A program made the position numbers and the translations under genes. DNA of 64,000 nt from Neurospora crassa OR74A (taxonomy: Eukaryota > Ascomycota > Sordariomycetes > Sordariales > Sordariaceae). Positions 21,323 through 34,100 of the stretch are shown piece by piece; the stretch's first letter is position 1, and every line of letters starts with the position of its first letter. Location: assembly GCF_000182925.2 (NCBI RefSeq), contig NC_026502.1, positions 806,001 to 870,000 of the forward strand, given 5' to 3'. The notes under the pieces are model-generated. The model saw only the letters and a program-made list of their open reading frames with translations. It was not told the origin of the DNA and made no database searches.

Positions 21323-22610
21323 CAACCTCGTTGCTGAGAGTTGTTGTTGAAAGGTAACAGGAAACAGGTGTGTAATTTTATACGTGGTTTATCTGGTGGG
21401 TAGATGAATTGTGTGGTGGATGATGTATACTGAATGTAAAATTAATGGTTAATCCCCTCTTCCATTTTCCAGCCTGTTTGCTTACTGAATACGCTACGAA
21501 TCAAGTGGTGCGCAGGGTGGAGAGTAGCAATACTGCGTGATGAATATGGCGTACCTATGAGTAGAGTAGGAGAGACATCTCATAAGGTTATCCAGGGAGT
21601 CATCCCACCTGTCAAAGTTCATCTCATCACAGACTCATTACTACAACTGACTCACACAGGGATAAGTTCTCATGCAACGTCAATGCCAATAACAAATATT
21701 TTGCTATTGTCATTCGTTGCTTCGGCTCTCTCCTTTGATTGTCTCTCCACTGCACTATCCTACGCAGGTATCAAACCTAACACGGACACGGAAAGGTATA
21801 CGTACAAACCAACGGGAACTCAAAAATGAAGTAGCAAGCCAGTAACCGAACTCTTTCTTTTCGAGTCACGCACGCCGCTTATGCTATGCCGCCATCGCCG
21901 CATGAGAAATGTTCCCCCATGTGAAACCTAGGCAGGGAATACGACGAGAACAGAGAAGGCTCCTCCCCTCATTCCTCTAGATGAGTAAAAAGAAGATGAG
22001 GTAGCAGCAAAACCAAAACAGGAACAAGAGAAGCTAACTGCAATGATAAAGAAAATGTGTAAGAGAAAACGGACAGAAAGTAAGACAGAAAATAAAACGA
22101 GTAATAAGGTAGTGTAGCCGTAGTAAGTGTAGTGTAGTGTGTAAGTGTGTGGTTGTAGTTCGTTGCAAATCATGCATGCATGCCAGTCCAGTCAGGTGTC
22201 ATTACCTTCCCTCCCCTTTCCCCTTTCGTCTTCCTTCCTTTCCCTTGTCACCATGTTTCTTGCCTCCTTTCCCCTCCTTGTACTCCCTTACAGCAAACGA
22301 ACAACACCAAATTCGCCATGTAATAGCCATTGACCCAGCTGCTTTTCGCTATGCAAGCATCAATCGCCAATTCGACATTGTTCGATCACATCCTCCTCGG
22401 TCGGTTTCAATCCAACCATCAGACCATCCAAACCGTTTCATCCATCCAGAGCTGTGTCCTCCATCCGTTGCAAAAGCGGTATCGGTAATGGTATCGGTAT
22501 GCGCTATGCGGGCTGTCAAGCTCGGCTCGGCTCGGTCTTGGTAGAGTGGGTGTGGATGTCGAATCCTGTATAGCTGCTGTTCATCCCTTGTTTTCCTTCC
22601 CTTGGTTTCC
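21323..22610. other. Intergenic, convergent 3' regions
   Basis: About 1.3 kb between the 3' ends of the hydrolase and rho-4 genes. A GTAGTGT-type imperfect repeat lies at about 22110-22160. No gene is supported. Confidence 0.4.
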
Positions 22611-23756
22611 TCACATCATACCACACTTTCTCTTCTTCTTCCTCGTTTTCGGGACAATCGTGCCACCCACACCGGCCGCCTTGACGGGCCCTATCCCGGA
22701 ACCGGCCTTGTCACCACTGCTGAACGAGATTCCGCTGCCCTTTCCGCTTCCCGAGCCCGCGCCAACACCCAGCATGCCGTTCGCGGCTTCCTGTTCCAGT
22801 GTTTTCCTGTCGTTGGCGACTACTGTGAGGATGGCCTGCTCAAAAATCTCCTCTACACCCTTCATCTCCTTTGATGAGCACTCCATGTACTGAGCGCCCA
22901 TCTTCTTAGCGACGGCGAGTCCTTGTTCGGTGGTGACGGGGGTGAGACCTTGTGTCTTGAGCATGTCGATGCACGTCTTCTTATTGCGGAGGTCGGACTT
23001 GAGGCCGACGAGGATAAGGGGTGTATACGGACAGAAGTGGAGGACTTCGGGGTACCACTGGGAAGGTGTGTTAGCATGAGCGTAGGTGAAAGGAAGGGTA
23101 AAAGACGGTATGAAGACTCACCTTGTCCATGACATTCTCGAGGGAGTTGGGGCAGTCAATGGCGAAGCAGACAAAAATAAGGTCGGTTTCTGGGTATGAA
23201 AGCGGTCGCAAGCGGTCGTATTCCTCTTGGCCGGCGGTATCCCACAGGGCGAGCTCGACGGTCTTACCGGTCGGTGGATGCGTTGGGTAGGTGATGTAGT
23301 TCTCAAAGACGGTTGGGACATATTTCTGTTTGCGAAATTAATCACGGTTAGCGCCAACCCAAGCGATACCTTTGTAGGGGTGGGACGTCATACCTCTGGG
23401 AAGTATCCCTGACTATAACTGATCAGGAGACATGTCTTTCCGCAACCGCCATCGCCCACGACCACCACCTTCTTGGAGTAGGCCGGGCCCTCGGTCATGG
23501 CCGTAGTTGCTGCTGATTCTCTTCCGGTCGACGATGTGGTGCTCATCATGGTACTCACTGTCCCATCGCTCGATCTCGTCCCGTTGTCGCGTGGTACTCG
23601 TCGGCTGGCGCTACCAGAGGATGTGTAGGACGAGGTGGTGGTCGGTCGTCGTTGGAGTTCTGCGCCGGGGCTGGTGCTATCGTGCCTGCCTAGGATTGAC
23701 GACACCGACTGCGAATGATAGTGGTGTGAGCTGCGGAACTTGCTTGACGACGACAT
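22611..23756 (-). CDS. rho-4: Rho-type small GTPase, Rho4
   Basis: A membrane-anchored GTPase that in Neurospora is required for septation. Three exons, 23756-23394, 23325-23122 and 23057-22611, give 337 residues. A Ser/Thr-rich N-terminal extension of about 95 residues precedes the G domain: [11 protein letters not shown] (P-loop), YVPTVFENY (switch I), [17 protein letters not shown] (switch II), a G-L-K-S-D guanine motif and ECSSKE. An insertion rich in G/S lies before the end KKKRKCGMM: a polybasic region and a CaaX box (CGMM) whose final Met favours farnesylation. The extension and C-terminal insertion distinguish the Rho4 subfamily from Rho1/Cdc42. Confidence 0.93.
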
Positions 23757-25966
23757 GCTAACAAGGCTGACGTGTGTATTTTGCGGGTAGGTGAGGTGAG
23801 GGATGTAGAGAGTTAGGGGTGTTTGTTTTTTTTGGGTGTTCGGTCACCGCCCCCTCCCGTAACTCTTTCGTTTCTGACGGCGTTAAAGTTGGCGTGGTCT
23901 AGCGTCCGGCAACGGTACGGCGTTTCGTACGCTTCTCCCAAACAGCCTCTCCTCAAGCCAACCACAGCAACAACAACAACGACAAGTCGTCAACGAACGG
24001 AAACGGGTTGGGAGCTTTTTGGTTGTTGCTTGCTCTCTCTCTCTCTCTTTTTTTTTCTTCTTTTCTTTTGGTGATTCTTCGGTGGGGGGGACCTTGGGTA
24101 GGCAGGCAAACAAAGATTGTGGTGCAAATGTGAAGAAGGAATTCAAAACAAAGCAGCACTGAAGGCAGACGAGCTTACTCACACCGAGTTGGGAGAAAGC
24201 GGCAGTGCGGAAATTGTCTGGGTGAAAGTGCGCAACGAAGGCAACTCAGGAGCGAGTGGCGGAGATTGGATGTTGTGTTCCTGTTGTCGTGTCTGACTTT
24301 TTGCGATTCCGGCTCGGCCAAAACTGAGTGGTGACTGACGATGCAACAACACAATCGAATGTTTTGGGGAGTCGCAAAAGGTGCTGGGAAAGCGCGAATT
24401 GAGGTTGTGACGGGGGGGCTTGCTTGTGTTGTGTTGCGAGGAATGCGGATTGCGGCGGCCAAGGCGGTCAAGCACTTGGTTAGTCGGCACACAGTATGGT
24501 TGGTAGCAGGAGATTGGGAGAGATGTTGTTTTAGGCCTCCGTGCCTGTGTCGCGGCGGTCAATCAATGTTGATCGAGGGGTTCTTGTTGGAGAAGAGCCG
24601 TCGAATGGGAATGGTGAGAAACAAGGTTAAGAGCGAGTGGACTGAACCACTTGCTTAGGTTGTGGTGGTGGGTGTGGATATTGTACTATGGAGGCCCTTG
24701 TCAGGCAGGTGGTGGTCAAGCAAGGCAATCAAGCAAGCACAGGCAGGGCAGGGCACCCAGCAGCACTCAGGAGGGTTTGTAGTGTAGTGTAGCGTAGTGT
24801 AAACTGTCGGCGGGGCAACGGTTTTCCCCTTTTGCCTTGGCTCCCGTCCTTGGTTCACTTTTAGTTTCAACAGCTTCCATGGCAATGACACAACTTTGGC
24901 TGCTCTCAACACATGGAACACTCGGGCAGACTCGCAGTCTGAGTCGCACCAGACGACCTACCTCGCAGAACGACCACAGCCTTGTTCAAAACAGCAATTC
25001 GGCCTTGGAAGAAAACAGTGCTAAAATTGGTCCGGAAAAGACAAGTCTGGTCCACCCTACACTAAAGAGATCCGTCGCGTTGGTCGATCGTCGGAGCGTC
25101 TCTCAAGTGCATCCGAGAAAGCCTGTTTTGATGCAGGTACCGAATCCGCGAGTCGCAACAGCAGCAGCACATCATACGGAACATGATACTGTGGGCATCG
25201 TCTCAACTTCTATCGCACCGCTTTCCCGCGCAGGAATAACCGACGAAAACGAGATTGGTTTTCAATACGCCCTTTGTGTGCGTCTTTTCTCGTTCCCGAG
25301 ACCACATGCGGAGGCCTATCATCCATAGCCACATGTACAGATTCGGCCATGTTCAGCTGGGAACTCGAGGAGGCTGGGAGGCTGGTAAGGGGAAAAAGAC
25401 CCACTTTGCCGTCCAGACACTGGACGAACAGGCACGAGCGGGAACGGGACCAGGCTTCGCCAAGAAAAGAAGCTCCAAGCTTCAAGGATGAGCTTGGGCA
25501 AAAATCATGTGGCTTGTGCGTCACTTGTAGAATACTAAGTAACTACCTACAAAGCGTTTCCACCATCTGCACGCCGGCCGGCCGGCTTTTCATCAGCTCC
25601 GGGGTGTGCGGACCCACTGCAGGTGCAAGTGGTAGGTGGAAGTGGTGCACGGGCTGTCGTCAGCCGCTTTTCTAATGTTCTTCGGTTTCCATCCCCCTTC
25701 CACTTTCCACTCCCCGCCCCTCACTTTGTCTTCTGAATTTTCTGCCCGTTGTTCCCCAAACCGCGTCTGGCACGCGTTGAGGCGCAACAACCGCAAACTC
25801 TTTCTTGCTGTTACACACTCCTCGTCAGAACAACAATAACAATCAACGAGGGAAGAGTACGGTATTTGACTGCTACTAATCACGCACAGTCCCCATCCTG
25901 TCAGGATTTTCATCTTCTACCCGGTCCAACAAACGAAGCTGCTCAAGTGCGCGCAACCCACACAAA
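23757..25966. other. Divergent intergenic between rho-4 and elongin C
   Basis: About 2.2 kb. It holds a (CT)n/T-rich tract at about 24029-24068 and a GTAGTGTAGTGTAGCGTAGTGT repeat-like stretch near 24780. An open frame spanning 24837-25328 starts at TTG and lacks recognisable protein features. It probably contains the long 5' leader of rho-4; no gene is called. Confidence 0.4.
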
Positions 25967-26640
25967 ATGGACGCCACCAACGGTAACGGCGGCGCCAGCA
26001 AGTACATCACCCTCGTCTCCAAGGATGGATTCGAGTTTGTTGTGCTCCGCGAGGCGACCCTCTGCAGTGACTACATTAGAGGTATGCTGCGTAACAACAT
26101 GACCGAGGCCAGGACCGGTCGTTGCGAGCTGCAGGACATCAAGTAGGTTATCTCCTCCGTCCCCATCCCCATCCATTTTTGGCTCTCCGAGACAACAAGC
26201 TGCGTGATGAAAAATATTTTGCTGCGTTCTTTATGACAGACCAGCCTTCTCTTTTTCAAGAAGGGTGGCATGGCCTGCTTGATTATCAACTACACTTGAT
26301 CTGATAGCTTTTCACGAACCCAAATCCGCTTGCTCGTTTGACCTATCTCGGCTTGCCAAGTCCCAGTTGCTAACCATTTCTTCTCTAGTGGCGTTATCCT
26401 TGAAAAGGTCGTTGAGTACTTCCATTACTGGTACAAATACCGTGACCGCGAGGACGTTCCTGATATGGAGATCCCCGTCGAGAACTGCCTTGAGCTCGTC
26501 GTTGCCGCAGATTACCTCGGAATGGACAGTAAGCCACACTGAGCGTTTCACACGCACATGCATACCCCCCTTCTCTTTGGCGTTTTCGATGAAAGGCATC
26601 ATGCTTAACGTCGTGGTTTCTACCTGCAGAACAAGTCTGA
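25967..26640 (+). CDS. Elongin C (SKP1/BTB-fold)
   Basis: A small adaptor of Cullin-based ubiquitin ligases and of the Elongin complex. Three exons, 25967-26142, 26389-26528 and a last exon of only 11 nt (26630-26640), give 108 residues. The BTB/POZ-like fold is clear from YITLVSKDGFEFVVLREA, SDYIRGMLRNNM, GVILEKVVEYFHYWYKY and LELVVAADYLGMD. The first intron (246 bp) is bounded by GTAGGT and CTCTAG. The terminal micro-exon supplies only the final residues KQV after LGMD, so its exact acceptor is the least certain point of the model. Confidence 0.92.
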
Positions 26641-27379
26641 GGATTTGATTCGGATATGATGATTGTCATGAACCATGAGACAACGACTTGGGACAAGGCA
26701 TTGGCGCCGTGAAAGTTCAATGTTAGGACCAAACAATTTGTGCCTGGAAACTCCAATGATGGAAAGAAAAGGCTCAGTTCAAGAGGAGGGATGCCGTACA
26801 GGGTCGGCTTGGAGAACAATACCCTGAAGGACGAACTACAACGCCATGGGTTTTGCCAACAAGACCCCCATGATGCTCTTCCGACAACGCCTGAAACTTG
26901 CAACTTGCAGACAGGAAGAAACAAACACCATTCTTAGCCGAGACGGGTTTTCGAATCCATCTTAGCATCTCGTCACCCCAGCTTCCCCATGGGTACGACG
27001 TCTTAAAAAGAGGTGGAAGAGCAAAACTTTCCTCCGCGATCTGCTTCTACTCAAATCCTTTCCTACTGAGTTTTCGCTTTATAGACGAGGAGACATCTTG
27101 GTACATCAGATAGATGTTTAAAATCATAAAATACTTTGCCGCATCTTGGCCTGAGATCATCCACATGTGCGATGGCTGTCGTACCTCGGGGTGTATCTGT
27201 GAACCGAACTGTTAATAGTTCTTACTTGAATTGATTTGAATGCTTTCGCATTGGCCTAATTGCCTGGGTATCTTATCCATCCTTCCGTGTGATTATTTGT
27301 CCAATCCAGAGTTCAGCTGTCCGGCGTCCATTCTTCGGACGTGACATGTTGTCCTTGGATCTCCTTCCGTGTGCCCGAT
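26641..27379. other. Intergenic, convergent 3' regions
   Basis: Space between elongin C and the 3' end of the Dad1 gene. No feature is supported. Confidence 0.4.
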
Positions 27380-27919
27380 TCACCTCTCCATCTTAATCTT
27401 GCTATCCTCCTCATCCACCTCCATCTTGGTATCATCCTCTTCTTGTCGTCCTTCTTGGCCCCGTCTCTGTCCGTGTTCTTGTCGTGCTGTTGCTGTTCCT
27501 TGCTCGGCTTGTTGTTGCTGTCCTTGTTGCTGCTGCTGCTGCTGTCCCTGTGTCTCCGAGGGATCTTTGGCCATGACATTTTCAAACTGCGACCAGAGGG
27601 CTTCGACAGAGGAGAATTCGTTGCCAACCTATTATCGTCGCAACGTCACGCACGTTAGTAACTGAAGTCATCGGACTCACTGGACTTGCATAAAAAATCG
27701 AGACGAGCAGCAGCGAGTGGAAAGAAAGAAAGAAAGAAAGACAAAAATGCATACAGTAATAACAGCCTCCAACGAGCGGTTCAGCTTGTTGATATTCGCC
27801 AACACGTGCTCAAAGCTGTTTGCGATTTCCCCAATCAGTGCTTCGCGCTGCTGCTCAAAGTACGTCTTTTCTCGGGTGCCGCCCGTGATGGAGGCTCCTA
27901 GGAAGTTTTGGGATGCCAT
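27380..27919 (-). CDS. dad1: DASH complex subunit Dad1
   Basis: Component of the outer-kinetochore DASH/Dam1 ring that couples chromosomes to microtubules. Two exons, 27919-27755 and 27628-27380, give 137 residues. The Dad1 family core spans residues 19-75: [35 protein letters not shown] and, after the intron, [18 protein letters not shown]. The C-terminal 60 residues are a Q-rich and then acidic tail (QQQQQQQ from a CTG/CAG repeat, then [12 protein letters not shown]) not needed by the core family. The intron holds an (AAAG)n run. Confidence 0.92.
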
Positions 27920-28901
27920 TTTTTTTTTCCCCTCCTATTTTTCCTTCAGTTGTTTACAGAGCGGAATGGCACTCCGGGTTAGGCATTTGACGACGAGCAG
28001 GAAAGGAGCAAGCCGGACGGGAGTTTTGGAAAATGTTCCTTAATTGCGGGGGGGGGGGAGGGGGGAAGACGCGACGACGCGACTGTGGGCGGATGGATGG
28101 ATCTTTCCACGGACGGCACTTCAGGTTGTCGGGGGAGGGGGGGGGTTGGATCTGGGGCATGGAACCGAATACAATGCGGGGGGTGCAGTGCAGGTCAGTC
28201 AGTGCTGCCCAGTTCCATGTTACAGGGGATCGCTGTTCCAGCTTGGAAAGTGTGCCTGATAGGGGTCCAAACGGGCAGTCAGAATGACGACATCAGGCCT
28301 TGTCGTTAACAGTAATGGCGGTGAAACCCAATGTAGATCTGTTAGCGTCCTTGTCTTGGATCTTTTTGAGGTGAGATATCCCGTTCACTAGAGACATGGA
28401 AGTCCAGTCCAGGGGTTCAGGTTGAGGGAGACCACTCTTCAGGTTCGCTTCTCGGAGAAACGGTCACGACAGAGCATGGATGGAGTGATCTCTGGGATAA
28501 AGATCATACTATCTTGTTCACTGTGAGCTCCGATAGCACGATAATGTTCCATGTTCTCTTTTGGATCGTTTCGGTGTAGATCATAAAGTGTCCCAGGTGA
28601 CACCGGCAACCAGGAACGACTGACTCGGGGTCGGGGTCGGCTGTCCGAGTCGTAAATGCACCATGCTGTGCCATAACCCGCCATTAACACAGCTGTGGTA
28701 AGGCGGCCGACAATGGGTCCAGAATCTTGCAGGATGCTTGGCAGCAAGTGCTCTGCTGCCGACGGCGACGTGGTTTTTCCTACCGTTTTATCACGAGATT
28801 CATGAGAGCATGCGAAAGGATCGACTGAGATTATCTCACACCACTCAGTCCTGATCAGGAAGTGGGCGTATGCAGAAGAGACCACCAACAAGAGCCTCGC
28901 G
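27920..28901. other. Divergent intergenic between dad1 and the phosphatase gene
   Basis: Holds a G run at about 28049-28060 and G-rich stretches to 28145. Open frames on the minus strand overlap the phosphatase first exon and look accidental. Confidence 0.4.
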
Positions 28902-30207
28902 ATGCGGAATTCCTTATTCGCCCTTTGCGGCCTTGCAGCTTTGCACACTGTGGGCGCTGCAGCTAACGTTGTCAAGGGAAAGGTCTTTGACAGATTCATC
29001 ACCATTTGGCTGGAGAATCAGGTCAGTCCAGTCGTCTTGACCTGATATATTTCCATCAACAGGTTCACTGACTCTTCCCATAGGACTTTGCCAAGGCTGC
29101 GGTAGACAAAAGCATTGCCGACCTGAAGAAGCAGGGAGTCCTGCTCTCGAGATACTATGCGCAAACACACCCAAGCCAGCCAAACTATCTCGCTGCCATT
29201 GCCGGTGACTATTTCGGACTCAATCATGACTACGAAGTCAGAGTCCCGGAGAATGTATCAACGGTAGTTGACCTGCTCGATACCCGTGGCATCTCATGGG
29301 GCGGATACTTTGAGGACATGCCCGGCCCCGGCTTCATGGGTAACTACAGCGATGGTTCCACGCACAACGGCGGGTGGGATTATGTCCGCAAGCACAAGTA
29401 AACCGACACCTTCTTACCTTGCACAAGATCCCCTCTCCCCCTCTCATGTCACCATGACACCAAACTAACCCGTTATCTTTCAGTCCCTTTGTGTCGTTTG
29501 ACAGCGTCACGGCCAACGGAACGCGTCTGCTCTGCTTGCAGTCTTTTGACGAATTCCACGACGACTTTGTGGCCAAGCGAGTGCCGCAATTTGTGTTTAT
29601 GTCGCCCAACATGATGCATGACGGACACAACACGTCGCTTGAGACGGCAACCGAGTGGTCGCATGAGTTCTTGAAGCCCTTGTTGGACGACAAGGCCTTT
29701 GACGAGCGGACGCTCATCCTGCTCACGTTCGACGAGTCCGAGAATTACGGGGAGCCGAACCACATTGTCTCCCTGCTGCTGGGCAATGCCGTCCCCAAGG
29801 AGCTCAGGGGCACACATGACGACACCTTTTACACGCACTACAGCATCCTGTCTTCGGTGCAAAACAATTGGGGACTGCCCCATCTGGGTAGGTACGACGT
29901 CGGAGCCAATGTGTTCCGATTCGCGGCGGAGACGGCCAGGTACGGAGGAAACAGGGACCCGACGAACCTGGCGACACTCAACAACTCGTTGTCTTATCCG
30001 GGCTTTCTACACAACGAAAGCTGGTTGCCTATCCCGATCCCAAATTGGAGGCTCGTGGGTGCTGGTGGAAAGGGTGCCTTGCCAGCGGTCGAGAAGACGT
30101 GGCATATTGAAGATGGAGTGCCGTGGAATACGCCGTATGATGGGAGCGGGAAGGTGTTTGATGGAGGCAAGAACATGCCTATTTACAAGCCAGCCGTGGC
30201 GAACTGA
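28902..30207 (+). CDS. Secreted acid phosphatase-like phosphoesterase
   Basis: A member of the phosphoesterase family that includes fungal secreted acid phosphatases and, more distantly, bacterial phospholipase C. Three exons, 28902-29021, 29084-29397 and 29484-30207, give 385 residues. The N-terminus MRNSLFALCGLAALHTVGAA is a signal peptide. Metal and active-site motifs are visible: IWLENQDF, THPSQPNYLAAIAGD with the nucleophile Thr/Ser region, FMSPNMMHDGHN, LTFDESENYGEPNHI, and HYSILSSVQNNWGLPHLGRYD. Several N-x-S/T sites suggest glycosylation. Likely function is release of phosphate from external esters; regulation by phosphate starvation is expected of the family but no site was identified. 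Confidence 0.9.
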
Positions 30208-31143
30208 GATGGCTACCTCTACGCTCTATGATTCCCGCCCCGGGACGATGGCGAAATATCGCTAGACGAGCTAAGGCATACTGGGTGCAGCTGGTTTGGT
30301 GTTGCAGGTCTGTGACTCGCGCAAATGCTAGCACGCGACTTTCGTTTTTCCATCTCTACCCCATGCCATGGTGAGCTGCACTTGCCGTTCACGTTGTTAA
30401 AGTTGTTGCACCTTCCACAGCGCTGCAGATGTCTTACCGCTCAAGGCAGGCAACCTCTCTACTGAAGCAGGGGCAGTGAAGCAGGAAAGTTATAAGCAAA
30501 TAGGGAAAGAGTGATGATGGATCAGACCCTCAAGATTTCCAACATGGGATCCATCACACTACCAACCTACCCTAGAGGTAAGGTAGGTACTCGGTATCAT
30601 CACTGAACCTAAGGTTCTTTCCTTTCCTTTCAGGTAGAGGTAGGTAGTAATCCAATCACAGGTCCAGTCTTACCTTATCCAGAGTCGCACGATTGATTCG
30701 GAACCTGCCCGGGCTTGAGGAACCTTGAACCCCTCCTCCGCACCTTCGCTACTTACCTACTTACACACTACCTCACCTTCCTCGTCAAGAGGAATAGCTC
30801 GAACCACGCCTCCCAGGAAATTGGACCAATGTTGCATCTACGCCCGTCACCTTTGACCTGTCGCTCTGTGTGACTGCTTCAGATTGCTCTTCTTGTCAGC
30901 TTCGTCTCTCTTCCACCCCTCGTCTTGCTGTTGGAGCTGCTCCCTTTCGCATCTTCACCCTGATCTGCTTCTCGTGGGTCTTGATGGCCCTGTGTTGTCC
31001 AGCCCATTACAGCGAAAACTACAACACTCCCTTTTTGGAAACACTGCAACATTAGCAAGCCTCAAAACACCAGCAGGGCCACTCACCCATGCGAAAGAAA
31101 AGCCAATGATCCATTGCTCCATCTCGACATAGCAGCCTGGACC
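30208..31143. promoter_or_regulatory. Upstream region with TACC/GGTA palindromes
   Basis: No gene. At 30565-30590 and again at about 30630-30648 lie clustered ACCTAC/CTAGAGGTA/GGTAGGTA motifs of the type seen upstream of other genes here. A CT-rich leader precedes the ATG at 31144. Confidence 0.4.
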
Positions 31144-34100
31144 ATGACGGGCTTCTGCTGTTGTGGGGTACCTCGCCCTCCCAGAACAGTGACGCCGTCG
31201 ACACCGAGCCCCAGGAATCAAACCCCGAAACCCTCGGGTGCACTTCCGCCACTTCCTCCTCCTGCTCGCTTACCTGTTGCAGGACCACTTACATCCAACC
31301 CAGTCATCGCCATTCCGCTGGCCGTTGACGCTTATCCAGACTCTTCCAGCAAGTCTGGTACATCGCTGCAGCTGGCAACATCTTCTGTGATCGTTCCGAT
31401 TGGGCCAGCCGACTTGAGCGATCTCGTGGTTGAAGACTCGGAGGACGACTTACCAGGCAGATCGACCGAGCCAAGCAAGAGTACCAGCACTCTCCAGCTT
31501 GTCAGAGAGAATATTCGTCGTCACTTGTCCCAAGACTCCTTGCCAAAGAAAAAGTCTCGCTCAGCTGTTGGCTCCAGCCAAGAGGAAATCCAAAGACGGG
31601 CCGAGCTCAAGAGACTGATGCACAAAAGGATACAAGAGGAACTCCGCATTGAGCAATCCCACGAGCGGTCTCGGAGTGAGGTTTCCTCTGTGCTGCCACC
31701 ACCCAGATCCTCTTCGCCTGACTACCTTCCGGGTGGAGGGCCCCGTGATGCATTAGAGTTCTCGGTAGCCCAAGAAGAGGAAGGAGAGGCACATTCCGAT
31801 ACGACTTCCTCGTCCATTGCAAAGTCCAGTGCCGATGTCTCTGCACCAGGAAAGGCGGCTCCCCTTTCAGACAAGGAAAACAGCTGCCCCCGAGTAAACA
31901 GTCTCAAATATCCAACAATTGCGGTTATCCAGAAGCCAGTTCGAGAACGCAGTTCACTCCCAGAGATGCCAGCCTCTCCGGTCTTGGCTCCGCAGCGCTA
32001 TTCCAATACTATTGACACTTCCTCCTTGGGCTCTTGGAGGCTTTCTTACAGCGCTACTCAACTCGAAGACTTTCTGGGCTTCATCGATCAAGATGGTTCC
32101 TCCCAAGATGCCGAGTCTTCCCTCAAAGCAGCAGCTTCGAGGGCGGTTACCTCACGTTCAGTACCGCTACTACGCCGGTCCAAGTCAGAGACTCGTCCAC
32201 GCTCTTCCTCGGCCCGCACTCCTGGGAATGCAACTCCATGCGTGTTGGATCAGTCACCAATGGGTATTTGGCTCAGAAGCCAGGGTCTTGGATCATGTTC
32301 GCCGTCACTTTCCTTGGGTAGGTCTTCGGATAGAGACGGTGATCCCGAAATAAGCGTGGAACAGGCTAAAGTGGTCATGCTCAAGAGATGCAGCTCGATT
32401 CCCAACCACCCTGGCGGTGACATTAGTCTTCAACGTCCTGAGATTGTCCATCTTCATGACATGGATATCCATCGGCAGCTTGCTACACAGACTCTGAACA
32501 CTCCTGAGGAATCTCCTGCAAATACCGAGTCGGAACAGAACACAGTCCGTAGGTATGTTGTGAGACATGGTAGCTCGGATCAGACAGCTGCATACGGGAC
32601 CGAGACATCACACAGACAGCCTAACGGTCAGGCTGGCCTCATCAGCAACCCATCATCGGCATATCCCTCAGCTGGACATAGCGCCGATCCTAGCGCAGGA
32701 ACTTCTTCATCGCATCTACCGTCAGGTGTCATGGGTCCCCATAACTTGCTTTCAGCGACACCACTGCGATGTGAGTAGTCCACCATGAACGACTTCTGTT
32801 CGGATGCTAATAGATTACAGGGCTTCTTCCGTCCAACCCTTTTGGTGAAAGCCATTCGAACATGGCCACGGGAGGGAGCTCGCTCGATAGTCCTACTGAT
32901 GGAGGCACCGCCACTCAGACCGAGCTAATCTCATCGGGCGTGGCATCAGATACCATCAACAAACGTCAATCGGTACCAAAGCTAAATATAATGGAGAGGA
33001 GCTTTGCTCGATTTCATCTAGGGCATGGGGCACCGTCCAATATCTCCAAAAGGTTCGATAAACCGACCGATTCCATGAAACTACGCGCCGAACCGTCGAA
33101 GCGCTCACTGCTGGCGAGATTACATTTGAGCTTACCTCGACGTGTCAAACTGACCCCGGCTTCCTTTGACGGTCAGGTAGACGGCGAGCAGAATACTCCA
33201 TTGCCCTCTACATCACGCCCGGTTGATTCGCAAAGACACAAGAAATCTGCACTCAGTGATGTTGGTCCGCAAACGCTCCATCAAAGCAGCGAGTTTCCAT
33301 TCTCCGACTGTGATGATAGTACAGTAGAGCTTTGGCAATCTGCTGTGAGAGAGGAAATCTGGAGACGCCATACAGGTACTAAAAAGAGACATAGCGACTA
33401 CCGACCATTTGACGTTCCACCCAAAACTTATTACCCCTATCCGTACCCAGGAGCGCGCCCTGGTGGCCAAGATCAAAGCAGCAGTCCCGTGTCCATTTCC
33501 ACTGAACTTTCTGCCAAGACACTTGAAAGCAATCCAGAGCCGAGCGATAATGTTTTGAACGTCGCAGGTGTGCGCAGATCGTCACTCGAGAGCCCAGGAC
33601 CCGAGATACAGAGGCCTCGAAAGTTTCCAGAGGCATGGGCAAGGTTTCCTTCGTACAACCGTGCAGAACGAAATGAGGACCACGAAAATACGGACCAAGC
33701 TCGGACCGAGCGAATAGCTTCCCATAAACCGCCGAACCAAGAGATTACACAGACCGCGATCTCTGGGGCTATTTCCAACCGCCAACATAACGGGGTCATG
33801 GGTCACAGACAGAAGAACTCAATGTCAAGCAAATTCGGAAAGGCTCTCAAATCCGGCCTCGACAAGCTTGTTCATTCCCGAAGATCATCAGACGTTTCGT
33901 GCGGGGATTCGCATCTTGACCAAGCAAGAGCCACACTGGAATACCCAGAGCTTGCACTCCATCCCACCGAGGCTGGTTATCGAGAACTCGAAGCATTAGG
34001 CCGAGAAATCAGGCGCCTGAAGCGGTTGGTGTCGAATGAGGTGGAAGACGGACCCAGACCTTGGGTAACTCTCCCTGTTGGTTCCGATGTTGAACTTGAT

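Noticed and set aside
24837-25328. 163-codon plus frame between rho-4 and elongin C
   Set aside because: Opens at TTG, low complexity, no recognisable domain.
28439-29005. 188-codon minus-strand frame overlapping the phosphatase first exon
   Set aside because: Overlaps a signal-peptide exon of a recognised gene and shows no family features.
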